A DNA stretch of 11,752 nucleotides, from positions 1 through 11,752 of the forward strand of contig JAWCNZ010000026.1 in the NCBI GenBank assembly GCA_038848005.1. The letters run 5' to 3'. The notes under the pieces were generated by a model that saw only the letters and a list, made by a program, of their open reading frames with translations, searched no databases and was not told the DNA's origin. Of this stretch, positions 1 to 6,251 are shown piece by piece; the stretch's first letter is position 1; every line of letters starts with the position of its first letter. Position numbers and translations under genes: made by a program. This stretch comes from JAWCNN01 sp038848005 (lineage in GTDB: Archaea; Thermoproteota; Bathyarchaeia; Bathyarchaeales; Bathycorpusculaceae).

Positions 1-2
1 CG

Positions 3-320
3 CTTTACGAGCCCTTCGGCATAACCGCGCTTGAAGCGATGGCGGCGCAAACGCCAGTAGTAGCCTCAGACACGGGCGGACTAGCCGAAATCATCGAACA
101 CGACAAAACAGGAGTAAAAGTTTTCCCGAACAATTCTGACTCGCTGGCTTGGGGGATAACCCGCGTACTGCTTGACCCGAACTATGCTAAGTGGCTTAGG
201 GCGAATGCCTATGACAAGGTTTTGAAGGAGTATACTTGGGGCAGAATAGCTGAGAAAACTAAGATTTTGTATCAGTGGGTTTATGATGAATATCAAAGCG
301 GCTCTTGGAAATCCACATAA
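3..320 (+). CDS. GT-B fold glycosyltransferase (GT4 / glycogen-synthase-like), C-terminal fragment
   Basis: This is the last 105 residues or so of a glycosyltransferase; the reading frame is open to the left edge, so the start is missing. The visible part opens with LYEPFGITALEAMA, the nucleotide-sugar-binding E-x7-E signature of GT-B retaining enzymes. It continues with TPVVASDTGGLAEII, the usual glycine-rich loop that follows. The C-terminal part, with SLAWGI, a helical stretch and YTW..IAEKT, resembles archaeal GT4 and ADP-glucose-type glycogen/starch synthases, where a final helix crosses back to the N-lobe. Such enzymes transfer a sugar from NDP-sugar to an alpha-glucan, lipid or glycan. 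Donor and acceptor cannot be decided from this fragment. It converges on the beta-helix gene, with about 60 nt between the stop codons. Family is confident; substrate is unknown. Confidence 0.85.
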   Translation, partial: LYEPFGITALEAMAAQTPVVASDTGGLAEIIEHDKTGVKVFPNNSDSLAWGITRVLLDPNYAKWLRANAYDKVLKEYTWGRIAEKTKILYQWVYDEYQSGSWKST

Positions 321-332
321 CAATTTACAGCA

Positions 333-351
333 TTCTACTTTTATTGTAGAA
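333..351. terminator. small hairpin between convergent genes, possible terminator
   Basis: TTCTAC (333-338) and GTAGAA (346-351) form a perfect 6-bp stem with a T-rich 7-nt loop. It lies 13 nt after the glycosyltransferase stop and about 30 nt beyond the stop of the opposing gene. Archaeal termination usually depends on T-runs rather than hairpins, so the role is only suggested by position. Confidence 0.25.
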
Positions 352-380
352 AAATGAGAGGTTTTGGGGGTTTGGATGAT

Positions 381-989
381 TTATTGTTTTTGCTTCTTAT
401 ATTTGAAACGTTTGATGTAGATTGTTGTGGCTGTTAGGGCGATTACTGTTATTGAGGCAAAAACAATGTAGGGAGCTAATAGCCCAATCTTGTCAACTGG
501 AATAACATAACCACCAACACCTGGGGTTGACGTAGGCGTGGGCGTGGGTGCTAAGGTGAAGTATGCTTTTAAGTTGTGGTTTGTGTTCATTGTAACGTTT
601 ACTGGGTTGGCTGATCCTATGTTAGTGTTATCAAGTTCCCAATGGTCAAAAACGTATCCATTGTTTGGTGTGGCTTGAACTGGGACCTTTTGTCCTTCGG
701 AGTATGTGTATGTTTCTGGCTGTGGGTTGATTGTTCCGCCAGCAGTAGTTGTTATCGTTAATGCACATGTGGGTGGAGGTGCGCTTCCATAGGGATACGC
801 TAATGGATAGCGATCTCTATTATCTGCATCGATAATATATGGCGCATCGCATATCCCATCACTTCCATGCTGATCTTGGTTCGGGCTTTTATATATCAAT
901 ATCAGTGTTTTTGCCCCACCAGCTCCACCAGTTTCCGCCAAAAGGATATCCATTATCCCAAACGTTTGCATACCCTGGTGTATATACAT
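381..989 (-). pseudogene. C-terminal half of frameshifted beta-helix surface protein (InlB-like repeat and membrane anchor)
   Basis: Only residues from about 33 onward (about 893 down to 381) look like real coding sequence; the first 32 residues are an out-of-frame reading of the upstream gene. The real part starts with YKSPNQDQHGSDGICDAPYI and ends that block with NRDRYPL, the usual closing segment of NosD-like archaeal surface proteins. Next, at about 76-146, comes a beta domain of the divergent InlB B-repeat type (TITTTAGGTINP, GQKVPVQATPNNGYVFDHW). A Pro/Thr linker (APTPTPTSTPG) follows. The end is VGGYVIPVDKIGLLAPYI running into a membrane helix and a basic tail (KRFKYKKQKQ). Joined to the frame at 889-1638 it gives a protein of about 420 residues. 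It may be a pseudogene, a sequencing or assembly error, or a recoded gene. Its ATG at 989 is probably not a natural start. Confidence 0.75.
885..900 (-). other. frameshift site in beta-helix gene
   Basis: Read on the minus strand, the sequence is CTGATATTGATATATAAAAG. Codons in the first frame run GAT ATT GAT ATA TAA and stop; one base further along, TAT AAA AGC continues the family sequence. A two-base loss from the AT run, or a one-base gain, explains the break. The tandem TGATAT copies next to it fit slippage during replication. Confidence 0.7.
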
Positions 990-1638
990 ATGTTTGATAG
1001 CTGTTGTCTATGAAGTTGTTATGATAAATAACGTTGTCTGAGGATTCAAATAGACGAATTCCATATAGGCCGTTTACTCTTATGTTGTTTTCAATTATGC
1101 TGTTGTAAGAGCAACTTAAAAGATTGATGCCAGAATAATCATTTGCTGTTATGTTGTTTTCAGCTATGCTGCAATAGTTTGAAAACTGTATAAGTGTAAT
1201 ACCATTCCAGTTGTTTTTTATGTTGTTTCTAACTATACGGATGTCAATAGAATAGTATACATCAATACCTAAGTCAAAATTTTCGATGATTACATTTTTG
1301 ATTGTCACATTGATTCTGGGTTTTGCCGCCATATAGTCTCCATACACTCTTATTCCTGTCCCGCTTCCGTTTCCTTGAATCATGTAGCCGGCCCCATCAA
1401 GTATGATATCATCCTTTTCTACAACAATCGAATCATAAATATTGTCCGTAAAGGTATATATGTCTCCGCTTCTTTGTATTGGTGCTGTCGGTGGTTCTAT
1501 TGAACCATCAGCCCTAATATATATAGTTCCACTCGCTCTAACCGGTTCTATTTTAACTGTAGATATTAAAACTCCGATTAGTAGTATTGTTATTGTTAGG
1601 CTGTAGGCTGTTTTGCGCCTAAACCCTCCAAACACCAT
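889..1638 (-). CDS. NosD-like right-handed parallel beta-helix surface protein, N-terminal part (frameshifted)
   Basis: The N-terminus has a basic region (FRRK) and a hydrophobic segment at about 11-27, consistent with a signal peptide. The mature part is a NosD/pectate-lyase-like beta-helix. Turns of 23 residues are visible, with NN ladders at about 138, 161, 184 and 207 (NNIKNN, NNITAN, NNIRVN, NNFIDN). Before them come VEKDDIILDGAGYMIQGNG and INVTIKNVIIENF. It ends at GGNWWSWWGKNTDIDI followed by TAA, exactly where relatives continue into a '..Y.gPNQDQ.GSDGIGD' block. That block is present in the +1 frame just downstream, so this is the front part of a gene covering 381-1638. The ATG at 1638 has GGAG four nt upstream. 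Such proteins sit on the outer cell surface and may bind or cleave polysaccharide; no catalytic residues can be assigned. Translation as it stands would give an unanchored 249-residue protein. Confidence 0.85.
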   Translation of the reverse strand: MVFGGFRRKTAYSLTITILLIGVLISTVKIEPVRASGTIYIRADGSIEPPTAPIQRSGDIYTFTDNIYDSIVVEKDDIILDGAGYMIQGNGSGTGIRVYGDYMAAKPRINVTIKNVIIENFDLGIDVYYSIDIRIVRNNIKNNWNGITLIQFSNYCSIAENNITANDYSGINLLSCSYNSIIENNIRVNGLYGIRLFESSDNVIYHNNFIDNSYQTYVYTPGYANVWDNGYPFGGNWWSWWGKNTDIDI

Positions 1639-1768
1639 TTCTCTCCATTCTTCTCCTTATTTTTCAAGAAGAAGCCTCACAATCCTATACAACATCTTCA
1701 TTTGAGGCTTCCATCCGCCCGAAAGGCAGAACAAAAACCCCATCAAACATCGTATAGGAAGTTAGCCT
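1639..1768 (-). promoter_or_regulatory. inverted-repeat-rich 5' leader of the beta-helix gene
   Basis: About 130 nt lie between the predicted transcription start and the ATG at 1638. Three pairings can be seen. TCCTATAC (1759-1752) is complementary to GTATAGGA (1690-1683). GAAGCCTCA (1711-1703) is complementary to TGAGGCTTC (1679-1671). TCTGCC (1730-1725) and GGCGGA (1719-1714) form a tight hairpin with loop TTTCG. GAGGCT at 1768-1763 could also pair with part of 1711-1703 and compete with the second pairing. The first two long-range pairings cross each other. Two tiny reading frames also lie here, at 1750-1685 (21 codons) and 1701-1657 (14 codons, MKMLYRIVRLLLEK). The repeats are seen directly; regulation is inferred. 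A small inactive mobile element with imperfect terminal inverted repeats is the main alternative. Confidence 0.4.
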
Positions 1769-1789
1769 CTCCTTTCAACAAAACTTGCC

Positions 1790-1797
1790 TATATAAA
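1790..1797 (-). promoter_or_regulatory. TATA box for the beta-helix gene
   Basis: On the minus strand this reads TTTATATA, the archaeal TATA consensus. It lies between the herA stop (1826) and the beta-helix start (1638). A start site about 26 nt downstream would fall near 1767, giving a leader of roughly 130 nt. Confidence 0.6.
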
Positions 1798-1825
1798 CCC
1801 TATTTAATTTTTATGGTAAAATGTT

Positions 1826-3280
1826 TCATACCTTAAAGAATAGGCGTGTTTCTCCCATTGTTTTTATGTCTAAAGCCTTAACCTTTACAACCATTGGAAA
1901 ATCTTTAACGGCTTTTCCAAGCACTAGGCAATGGTGCGGAGGCAAATCCTTGGCTATGGACTTCACTGTTTCAGCGTCAACACGCGCCGCTCGTGAAACA
2001 ACTTCCAAATCATGCTCATTCGTAAAATTAAAAAGAAAAATGTTATCCGCTTGCCGATAAATATTCTCGCGAATAGTGTCAGGCTGATTCGTAATGAAAG
2101 TTGTGAAAATGCCAAAATGACGCATCCGTGTGACAATGTCGTCCCAGTAGGTTTCACGCAAATACAGATGCGCTTCTTCAGCAAACAAGAAAACAGCCTT
2201 AAGCTTCCAACTTGTCAAAAGTTCAACAAGTTTTCCAAGCAAATACTCCACAACAATCTGCCTATCAATCATGGAAGTGTTCCGTAAATTTATTATTATT
2301 GCTCCGCCATGTTCCTTCGCCTTGAAGAGGCATTCTTCCAAAAGTGTGGCTTCCGCCACGTTGTCCGTGAAAAACCCAGAATTAACCAAAGCATAATAAC
2401 GGGAAAACAGCGCGTCGCGTACATGTTGGTTGCAATGCCAATTGCGTATGGCTTCGCCCAGCTCGTGCAAACTAAGCATGTCGCGTTCTTTCAGCGACTG
2501 CCAAATGCGCCTAAACTCGCGGGCTGACGTGCCCGGCAAATGAAGTGCATGAATGAGAATATCCAATAAAACGTGGAGGTTTAACTGTTTTAAGGCTACC
2601 TTAAAATTTTGTGCTGGCGTCAAAACATGAATTTTGTCGTAGATGGCGTTTCTTTTGCCGTCGGACGTCATTCCCAAACTTACGTATTCGCCGTTTAAGT
2701 CGAAAACTACGACAGTGGCGCCGTAGCCAACCAAACTTGAAATTAAAAGCTTAGACATGTGCGACTTGCCAGTTTCCTTCTTTCCAGTGATGATGTTTAG
2801 TCTGCCATCCAAAGCTGAAGCGTCAATAGCCAAGGCTGAAGCGTCTTTTGTATAGCCCAAAAGTATTGGGAGGTTTCCCTCAATTTTGGCTAGTTTCAGT
2901 AACATTGGAATTGGAAGTTTCCTTATCGTGGACTGTGAACGTGAGGGAAGCCATGAACTGCTTGGGCTTAAAATTTCGTTTTCCACTGTAGCCCGTATCT
3001 TGCAGATAAGCAAACAAGCGTCTTGAATGTAGGTTATGTGTGGCGCAATTTCCAGCGGGTCGAAGTCTTCGCCTTGGATTTGCTCGCCACCATCTGGCAA
3101 ACTGCGAAGCAACTCCTCAAGGATTCCAGGCACGTTTGCAAATTGCACGTCGATTATTTGGGCTATTAGGGCTTTTCCAGCTTCGCCGTCCTCAACTAGC
3201 AAGTAATCGCCTTTCTCCAAATTTTCGTTTGGAAAACTTAGTATTTGTAGGATGTTGCCTTCTTTTTTGTAGAGTTTCAT
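1826..3280 (-). CDS. herA: HerA-family hexameric DNA translocase/helicase
   Basis: A 484-residue FtsK/HerA-clade ATPase. Residues about 1-110 form a beta-rich N-terminal region matching the HAS-barrel (KGDYLLVEDGEAG..ALIAQIIDV). The P-loop is GKKETGKS at 166-173, followed by the VVFDLNGEY strand at 191-199 that corresponds to HerA 'D..GEY'. The Walker B-like strand is AVFLFAEEAHLYL at 362-374, with E368-E369 in place of the more usual D-E. TRMRHFGIFTTFITNQP at 384-400 resembles the sensor/arginine region, and ADNIFLFNFTNEHDL follows at 411. HerA forms hexameric rings that work with NurA to resect DNA double-strand ends for homologous recombination. Its ATG overlaps the nurA stop (ATGA, 3277-3280), so translation is probably coupled. 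No mre11 or rad50 lies next to it here, unlike many archaeal operons. Confidence 0.9.
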   Translation of the reverse strand: MKLYKKEGNILQILSFPNENLEKGDYLLVEDGEAGKALIAQIIDVQFANVPGILEELLRSLPDGGEQIQGEDFDPLEIAPHITYIQDACLLICKIRATVENEILSPSSSWLPSRSQSTIRKLPIPMLLKLAKIEGNLPILLGYTKDASALAIDASALDGRLNIITGKKETGKSHMSKLLISSLVGYGATVVVFDLNGEYVSLGMTSDGKRNAIYDKIHVLTPAQNFKVALKQLNLHVLLDILIHALHLPGTSAREFRRIWQSLKERDMLSLHELGEAIRNWHCNQHVRDALFSRYYALVNSGFFTDNVAEATLLEECLFKAKEHGGAIIINLRNTSMIDRQIVVEYLLGKLVELLTSWKLKAVFLFAEEAHLYLRETYWDDIVTRMRHFGIFTTFITNQPDTIRENIYRQADNIFLFNFTNEHDLEVVSRAARVDAETVKSIAKDLPPHHCLVLGKAVKDFPMVVKVKALDIKTMGETRLFFKV

Positions 3281-4320
3281 GTGTTTTCGCCTTCGCCTTT
3301 TCCATAAACCCCGAAAAGAAGCTTATGCATGTCTGGTCTGCTGACGATTTTTATTCCGCATTTGCGTGTTACGAAACGTTGCATGGCTATAACTTCATTA
3401 GCCGTGAAAGTGCATAGTATATGCGCTAGCCGTAGGGTTTCAGGATAGCTTTGGCTGAACAAGTCGTTTCCCAAAAGTTTTTCAACAGCCACAATCTGCT
3501 CTACAAAGGGGATTTCTTTGTCGATGTCCAATCTGAAGGCGCAGTTTCCCCTTGAAAGCTTAGCCACATAAACACTGCCAAACAAAACCGTTGGCGGTTT
3601 CGGCTTGAAACCGACGGTTTCAAGCATGTAAGGCGGCTTATACATGGGCAAAACCTCTGTTATGAGATGCCCATTAACCCTTAAGCATGTCATTTTTGAA
3701 AAGGCTAAAACTGTGTTTCCCATTTTTCTGGCGGTTTCCAAAATTTCTTTTATGGCTTGCGCCGGCGTGTCCGGGGTTCCCCCAGTCAATGAACCGTCTA
3801 TTAAAATTAAACTGTCAGTCATTGTTTTTGAGAGCATTTTTTGAAGCCATCTTTCAAGGATATTCGCCATTCTGGTCGGCATCTGCTGAATGTTCGGCGC
3901 GGTTTGCGGGTTATGTGCCGCGTCAAAATAAGTGTTTTGCAGCGCCGTGTACACTTCTTTTTTGTTTTCTTCTGTTATGTGGAATATGAATGGTCCAAAG
4001 CGAACGTACCGGTAACAGCTGTTTTGTTTCCAAACGTTGGCGCCTCTTATGGCTATTAAAATGCCAAGGCTTGTTTCGCCTATTTTTATGCTTGAAGTGT
4101 CAACTGCGGCGACGATTGTTGGTTCGTTTTTGGGTTTTAGGGGTATGGGTTGAAGTTTCGGTTGGATGGCGAATGCGTTTTCTTGTTGGTTTAATTGGAG
4201 ATTCTTGTTTAGTGTTTGGATGCTTAGTTGTATTAAGCGTTTTGGTAGTGTTGCGTCGGCTGTGGTTTGTGGAAAATTATATTTTTGTGTTGTTGTTATA
4301 GTGTATTGTTCAATCAACAA
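3277..4320 (-). CDS. nurA: NurA-family 5'-3' nuclease
   Basis: A 347-residue protein with the NurA domain layout. AAVDTSSIKIGE at about 71-82 carries the first conserved Asp (D74), followed by a strand ending IAIRGANVW. LILIDGSLTGG at about 171-181 carries the second (D175), followed by a helix and LAFSKMTCLR with a conserved Lys (K209). FRLDID at about 262-267 and YPETLRLAHI at 292-301 match the C-terminal NurA signature. NurA is a Mn-dependent nuclease that acts with HerA on DNA ends. The first codon is TTG at 4320; GGTGA lies 3 nt upstream, and a second TTG at 4317 has a better spacing of 6 nt, so either may be used. A TTTATATA box at 4363-4356 would place transcription start near 4333. 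The first 65 residues or so are Gln/Asn-rich and poorly recognisable. Confidence 0.87.
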   Translation of the reverse strand: MLIEQYTITTTQKYNFPQTTADATLPKRLIQLSIQTLNKNLQLNQQENAFAIQPKLQPIPLKPKNEPTIVAAVDTSSIKIGETSLGILIAIRGANVWKQNSCYRYVRFGPFIFHITEENKKEVYTALQNTYFDAAHNPQTAPNIQQMPTRMANILERWLQKMLSKTMTDSLILIDGSLTGGTPDTPAQAIKEILETARKMGNTVLAFSKMTCLRVNGHLITEVLPMYKPPYMLETVGFKPKPPTVLFGSVYVAKLSRGNCAFRLDIDKEIPFVEQIVAVEKLLGNDLFSQSYPETLRLAHILCTFTANEVIAMQRFVTRKCGIKIVSRPDMHKLLFGVYGKGEGENT

Positions 4321-4355
4321 GATTCACCAATAGCCAATTAAGTGCGAGGTGGACA

Positions 4356-4363
4356 TATATAAA
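4356..4363. promoter_or_regulatory. shared TATA element between divergent nurA-herA and winged-helix gene
   Basis: TATATAAA on the plus strand is TTTATATA on the minus strand, and it is the only clear TATA box in the gap. On the minus strand it predicts a start near 4333, about 13 nt before nurA. On the plus strand it predicts a start near 4386, upstream of the TTG at 4413. Use in both directions is inferred from the near-symmetric sequence and spacing. Confidence 0.5.
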
Positions 4364-4412
4364 TGTTGTGCATGAGCAAGATGTACAATTCAATAAACAA
4401 CAAGGTGAAAAA

Positions 4413-4817
4413 TTGACAGAAAACCAGCCAAAACCACCAATAAAAGTGAAAATGAAAATAGGAGAAATGGAATTCGAAATAGAATGTCAAGAAAACCAAC
4501 TGCAAACGGCTGTTGACCGCATACTCTCAACAGTAACAGCCAAACTAAAAGAAATAGCGCCAATAAGCGAAAGAGCGGCGGCGCTGCCACCGCGAGCTGA
4601 AACATGCAAAGGCGTAATCCAAAAACTATGGGAAGAAGGTTGGTTTTCAACAGCAAAAAGCCTAAGCGAAGTCCACAGTGAAATGGCAAGGAGAGGCTTT
4701 CACTACGACCGCACGGCAGTAGCCCATGCTCTAATAGACCTAGTAAAAGACGGAATCCTAACACGCGAAGGAAAACCACGCAGATACCAGTATGCTCAAA
4801 AAAGACCGCCACCTTGA
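4413..4817 (+). CDS. small winged-helix protein with N-terminal beta-beta-alpha module
   Basis: I do not recognise a named family. The N-terminal 40 residues or so (IKVKMKIGEMEFEIECQENQ then a helix) predict two beta strands and a helix. The C-terminal 70 (GVIQKLWEEGWF..SLSEVHSEMARRG..YDRTAVAHALIDLVKDGIL..REGKPRRYQYAQK) read as a winged helix-turn-helix ending in a beta wing. The same layout occurs in the three-gene operon at 5748-7197, so the four look like distant paralogues. I chose TTG at 4413 because AGGTGA (4403-4408) sits 4 nt upstream and the shared promoter would start near 4386. The in-frame GTG at 4368 would add 15 residues but lies almost at the TATA box. It may regulate its own promoter and nurA-herA, as many divergent archaeal regulators do; this is inference. 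The stop lies 29 nt from the end of the convergent surface-protein gene. Confidence 0.75.
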   Translation: MTENQPKPPIKVKMKIGEMEFEIECQENQLQTAVDRILSTVTAKLKEIAPISERAAALPPRAETCKGVIQKLWEEGWFSTAKSLSEVHSEMARRGFHYDRTAVAHALIDLVKDGILTREGKPRRYQYAQKRPPP

Positions 4818-4846
4818 GGAGAAGCTGCGATTGTGCATGTAGAACC

Positions 4847-5674
4847 TTAGTTAAAGTGTGTTTTGCGTTTTGCACGTTTAATGTAGGCTAATGTTATAAT
4901 TGTTGTGCATGAAACTATGGTTGCGGCGATGTATGGCGCTAACAAGCCAAGTTTGTCTGTTGGGAAGATTATGCCTCCAACCTGTTCACTGATGATTTCG
5001 TATGTAACGTAAAGTTTTGGTGGAATATGCTCTGCTGAACAGAAAACGACGTATTCATCTTGTTCTGGCGGTGTTCCAGCTATTTCACGTGAACTTCTTA
5101 GGCAAAATCTTGTCCAGTCCACCTTGTTTATCCAGCTTACGCCTTCTGCATTTAACGTGATGTTCCAATACTCGTTAATGGTGAACCCGTCTTGAATGCT
5201 TCTGCTTCCACAATTGCCTGCATATTGGTTGTGGTTATAATCCTCAGGCTTTAATGGTATGTGTGGATATTCTGGCTGCCAATTTACCGTAACTGCGCTT
5301 TTTTGGATTGTAATGTTAAAGTTAACTTGGCTTGGGCTGCTTGCAACGCAGAGGCTTAATGTTGCGGCTGTAATATTTGCCGTGTCTGGAATGGTTATCG
5401 TGTCGAAAATAGTGAAACCACGGTAGACAATGTAGTTGTTTCCGCTTTTATGCTGTCCAATCACGATGGTTTCGATTTGGTCAACAACTGCATCACCGCT
5501 TGTTGAACTCCACACATCTGTGTAGTTTGAACCTGCCCGTACAATGAAACCGTCAAATATCGAACCTTCAAAAACTTCGGTTACAACGGTTTTGCCTTCG
5601 GCTTTGTAAATGCCTAAAGAAAAAGTTAACATCAAACAAAACAGTAAAGCAGCTATTTTTTTCCATTTTTTCAT
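4847..5674 (-). CDS. secreted, C-terminally anchored DNRLRE-like surface protein
   Basis: A 275-residue exported protein when read from ATG 5674. That start gives a classic signal peptide (MKKWKKIAALLFCLMLTFSL); a TTG at 5710 would add 12 residues in front of it and is less likely. The body is beta-rich and resembles DNRLRE/CBM96-type adhesive domains: YRGFTIFDTITIPDTANITAATLSL at about 84-108, then an NFNITI strand and WNITLN. Cysteines at 109, 155, 191 and 212 could form disulfides. Several N-x-S/T sites suit N-glycosylation. The C-terminus, VGGIIFPTDKLGLLAPYI at 232-249, leads into a membrane helix and a basic tail (KRAKRKTHFN), almost the same as the beta-helix protein at 381-1638. DNRLRE identity is by pattern only. 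It sits alone between convergent and upstream winged-helix genes. An AT-rich TTTAAAAT at 5752-5745 is a possible TATA box. Confidence 0.8.
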   Translation of the reverse strand: MKKWKKIAALLFCLMLTFSLGIYKAEGKTVVTEVFEGSIFDGFIVRAGSNYTDVWSSTSGDAVVDQIETIVIGQHKSGNNYIVYRGFTIFDTITIPDTANITAATLSLCVASSPSQVNFNITIQKSAVTVNWQPEYPHIPLKPEDYNHNQYAGNCGSRSIQDGFTINEYWNITLNAEGVSWINKVDWTRFCLRSSREIAGTPPEQDEYVVFCSAEHIPPKLYVTYEIISEQVGGIIFPTDKLGLLAPYIAATIVSCTTIITLAYIKRAKRKTHFN

Positions 5675-5747
5675 TAAATTCACAATTAAATGATTTATCA
5701 AATCAAACAATAAAACTTTTCTGATGTTATGTTGCTAATAAATAATT

Positions 5748-6251
5748 TTAAAGGTTGCTTGTTTTCGCTTTGATTTTTGGGATGATTTCCTTTTGCATTT
5801 GCGTTACGCCGAAGCTTGTGATTCGGTATTTGTCATCGGCGGTTTTTGCAGTTAAGCCGTTTTTGATGAGTTCGCTGAGTCTTGTGCTTGTAATTTTGGC
5901 TGTTTTTCCAAGTTTGGCTTGTAATTCGTCTCTTGAAACTGCGTCGCTTTCAACAAAACCCAAGCGAAAACCGATGTGGTACGCCAAAAGCCACAAAAGC
6001 AAAGTTTCATTGTCCGTAAGCCTATTTTTCGGAGTTAGCAAACACGCGCCTTCTTTCTGTGAAAAGCCGATTAAACCTTCACAGTCTTTAACAAGTCCTT
6101 CCAAGTCTATTCTAAGCGTGAGTTTTCTTGCGGTTTCAAAGGTGGGTATAAACTCGCTGAAAAACCTGTTTATGCAAAGCCAAACATCTTCTAAACTGCC
6201 ACTAAAAGTTTTTTCAACATCTCCATATTTCACATGAACTGTTATGCTCAA
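5748..6251 (-). CDS. winged-helix protein with N-terminal beta-beta-alpha module (operon gene 3)
   Basis: Last of three co-transcribed small proteins, 167 residues. It starts at TTG 6251, overlapping the previous stop as TTGA, and no other start lies as well placed for coupling. The N-terminal module reads ITVHVKYGDVEKTFSGSLED followed by a helix. The middle has LTDNETLLLWLLAYH. The winged helix covers about 90-150, with VSRDELQAKLGKTAKITSTR as helix-turn-helix and LSELIKNGLTAKTADDKYRI as recognition-helix end and wing. A basic helix ends the protein (KEIIPKIKAKTSNL). No enzyme motif is visible. It is probably a DNA-binding or regulatory partner of the two upstream proteins, but the ligand or target is not readable from sequence. 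Confidence 0.78.
   Translation of the reverse strand: MSITVHVKYGDVEKTFSGSLEDVWLCINRFFSEFIPTFETARKLTLRIDLEGLVKDCEGLIGFSQKEGACLLTPKNRLTDNETLLLWLLAYHIGFRLGFVESDAVSRDELQAKLGKTAKITSTRLSELIKNGLTAKTADDKYRITSFGVTQMQKEIIPKIKAKTSNL

Noticed and set aside
889..900. Programmed ribosomal frameshifting in the beta-helix gene
   Set aside because: The site has no classic slippery heptamer with a clear downstream structure. A small indel in an AT repeat is simpler, so recoding is kept only as an alternative.
1657..1750. Two tiny leader reading frames as real peptides
   Set aside because: Only 21 and 14 codons, no convincing ribosome-binding site for the first, and they lie across the inverted repeats. Nothing supports translation.
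3687..4301. Several overlapping plus-strand frames opposite nurA
   Set aside because: Low-complexity Phe/Leu/Val-rich or Cys/Trp-rich products, all mirrored by the conserved NurA motifs on the other strand.
4390..4875. 161-codon open frame on the minus strand opposite the plus-strand winged-helix gene
   Set aside because: Its translation is Leu/Phe-rich without domain pattern, and it runs against a gene with a clear ribosome-binding site and a recognisable fold. It also overlaps the end of the surface-protein gene.
5755..6237. 160-codon open frame on the plus strand opposite winged-helix operon gene 3
   Set aside because: Ser/Lys/Leu-rich antisense reading with no motif. The minus-strand gene has operon overlap and paralogues.
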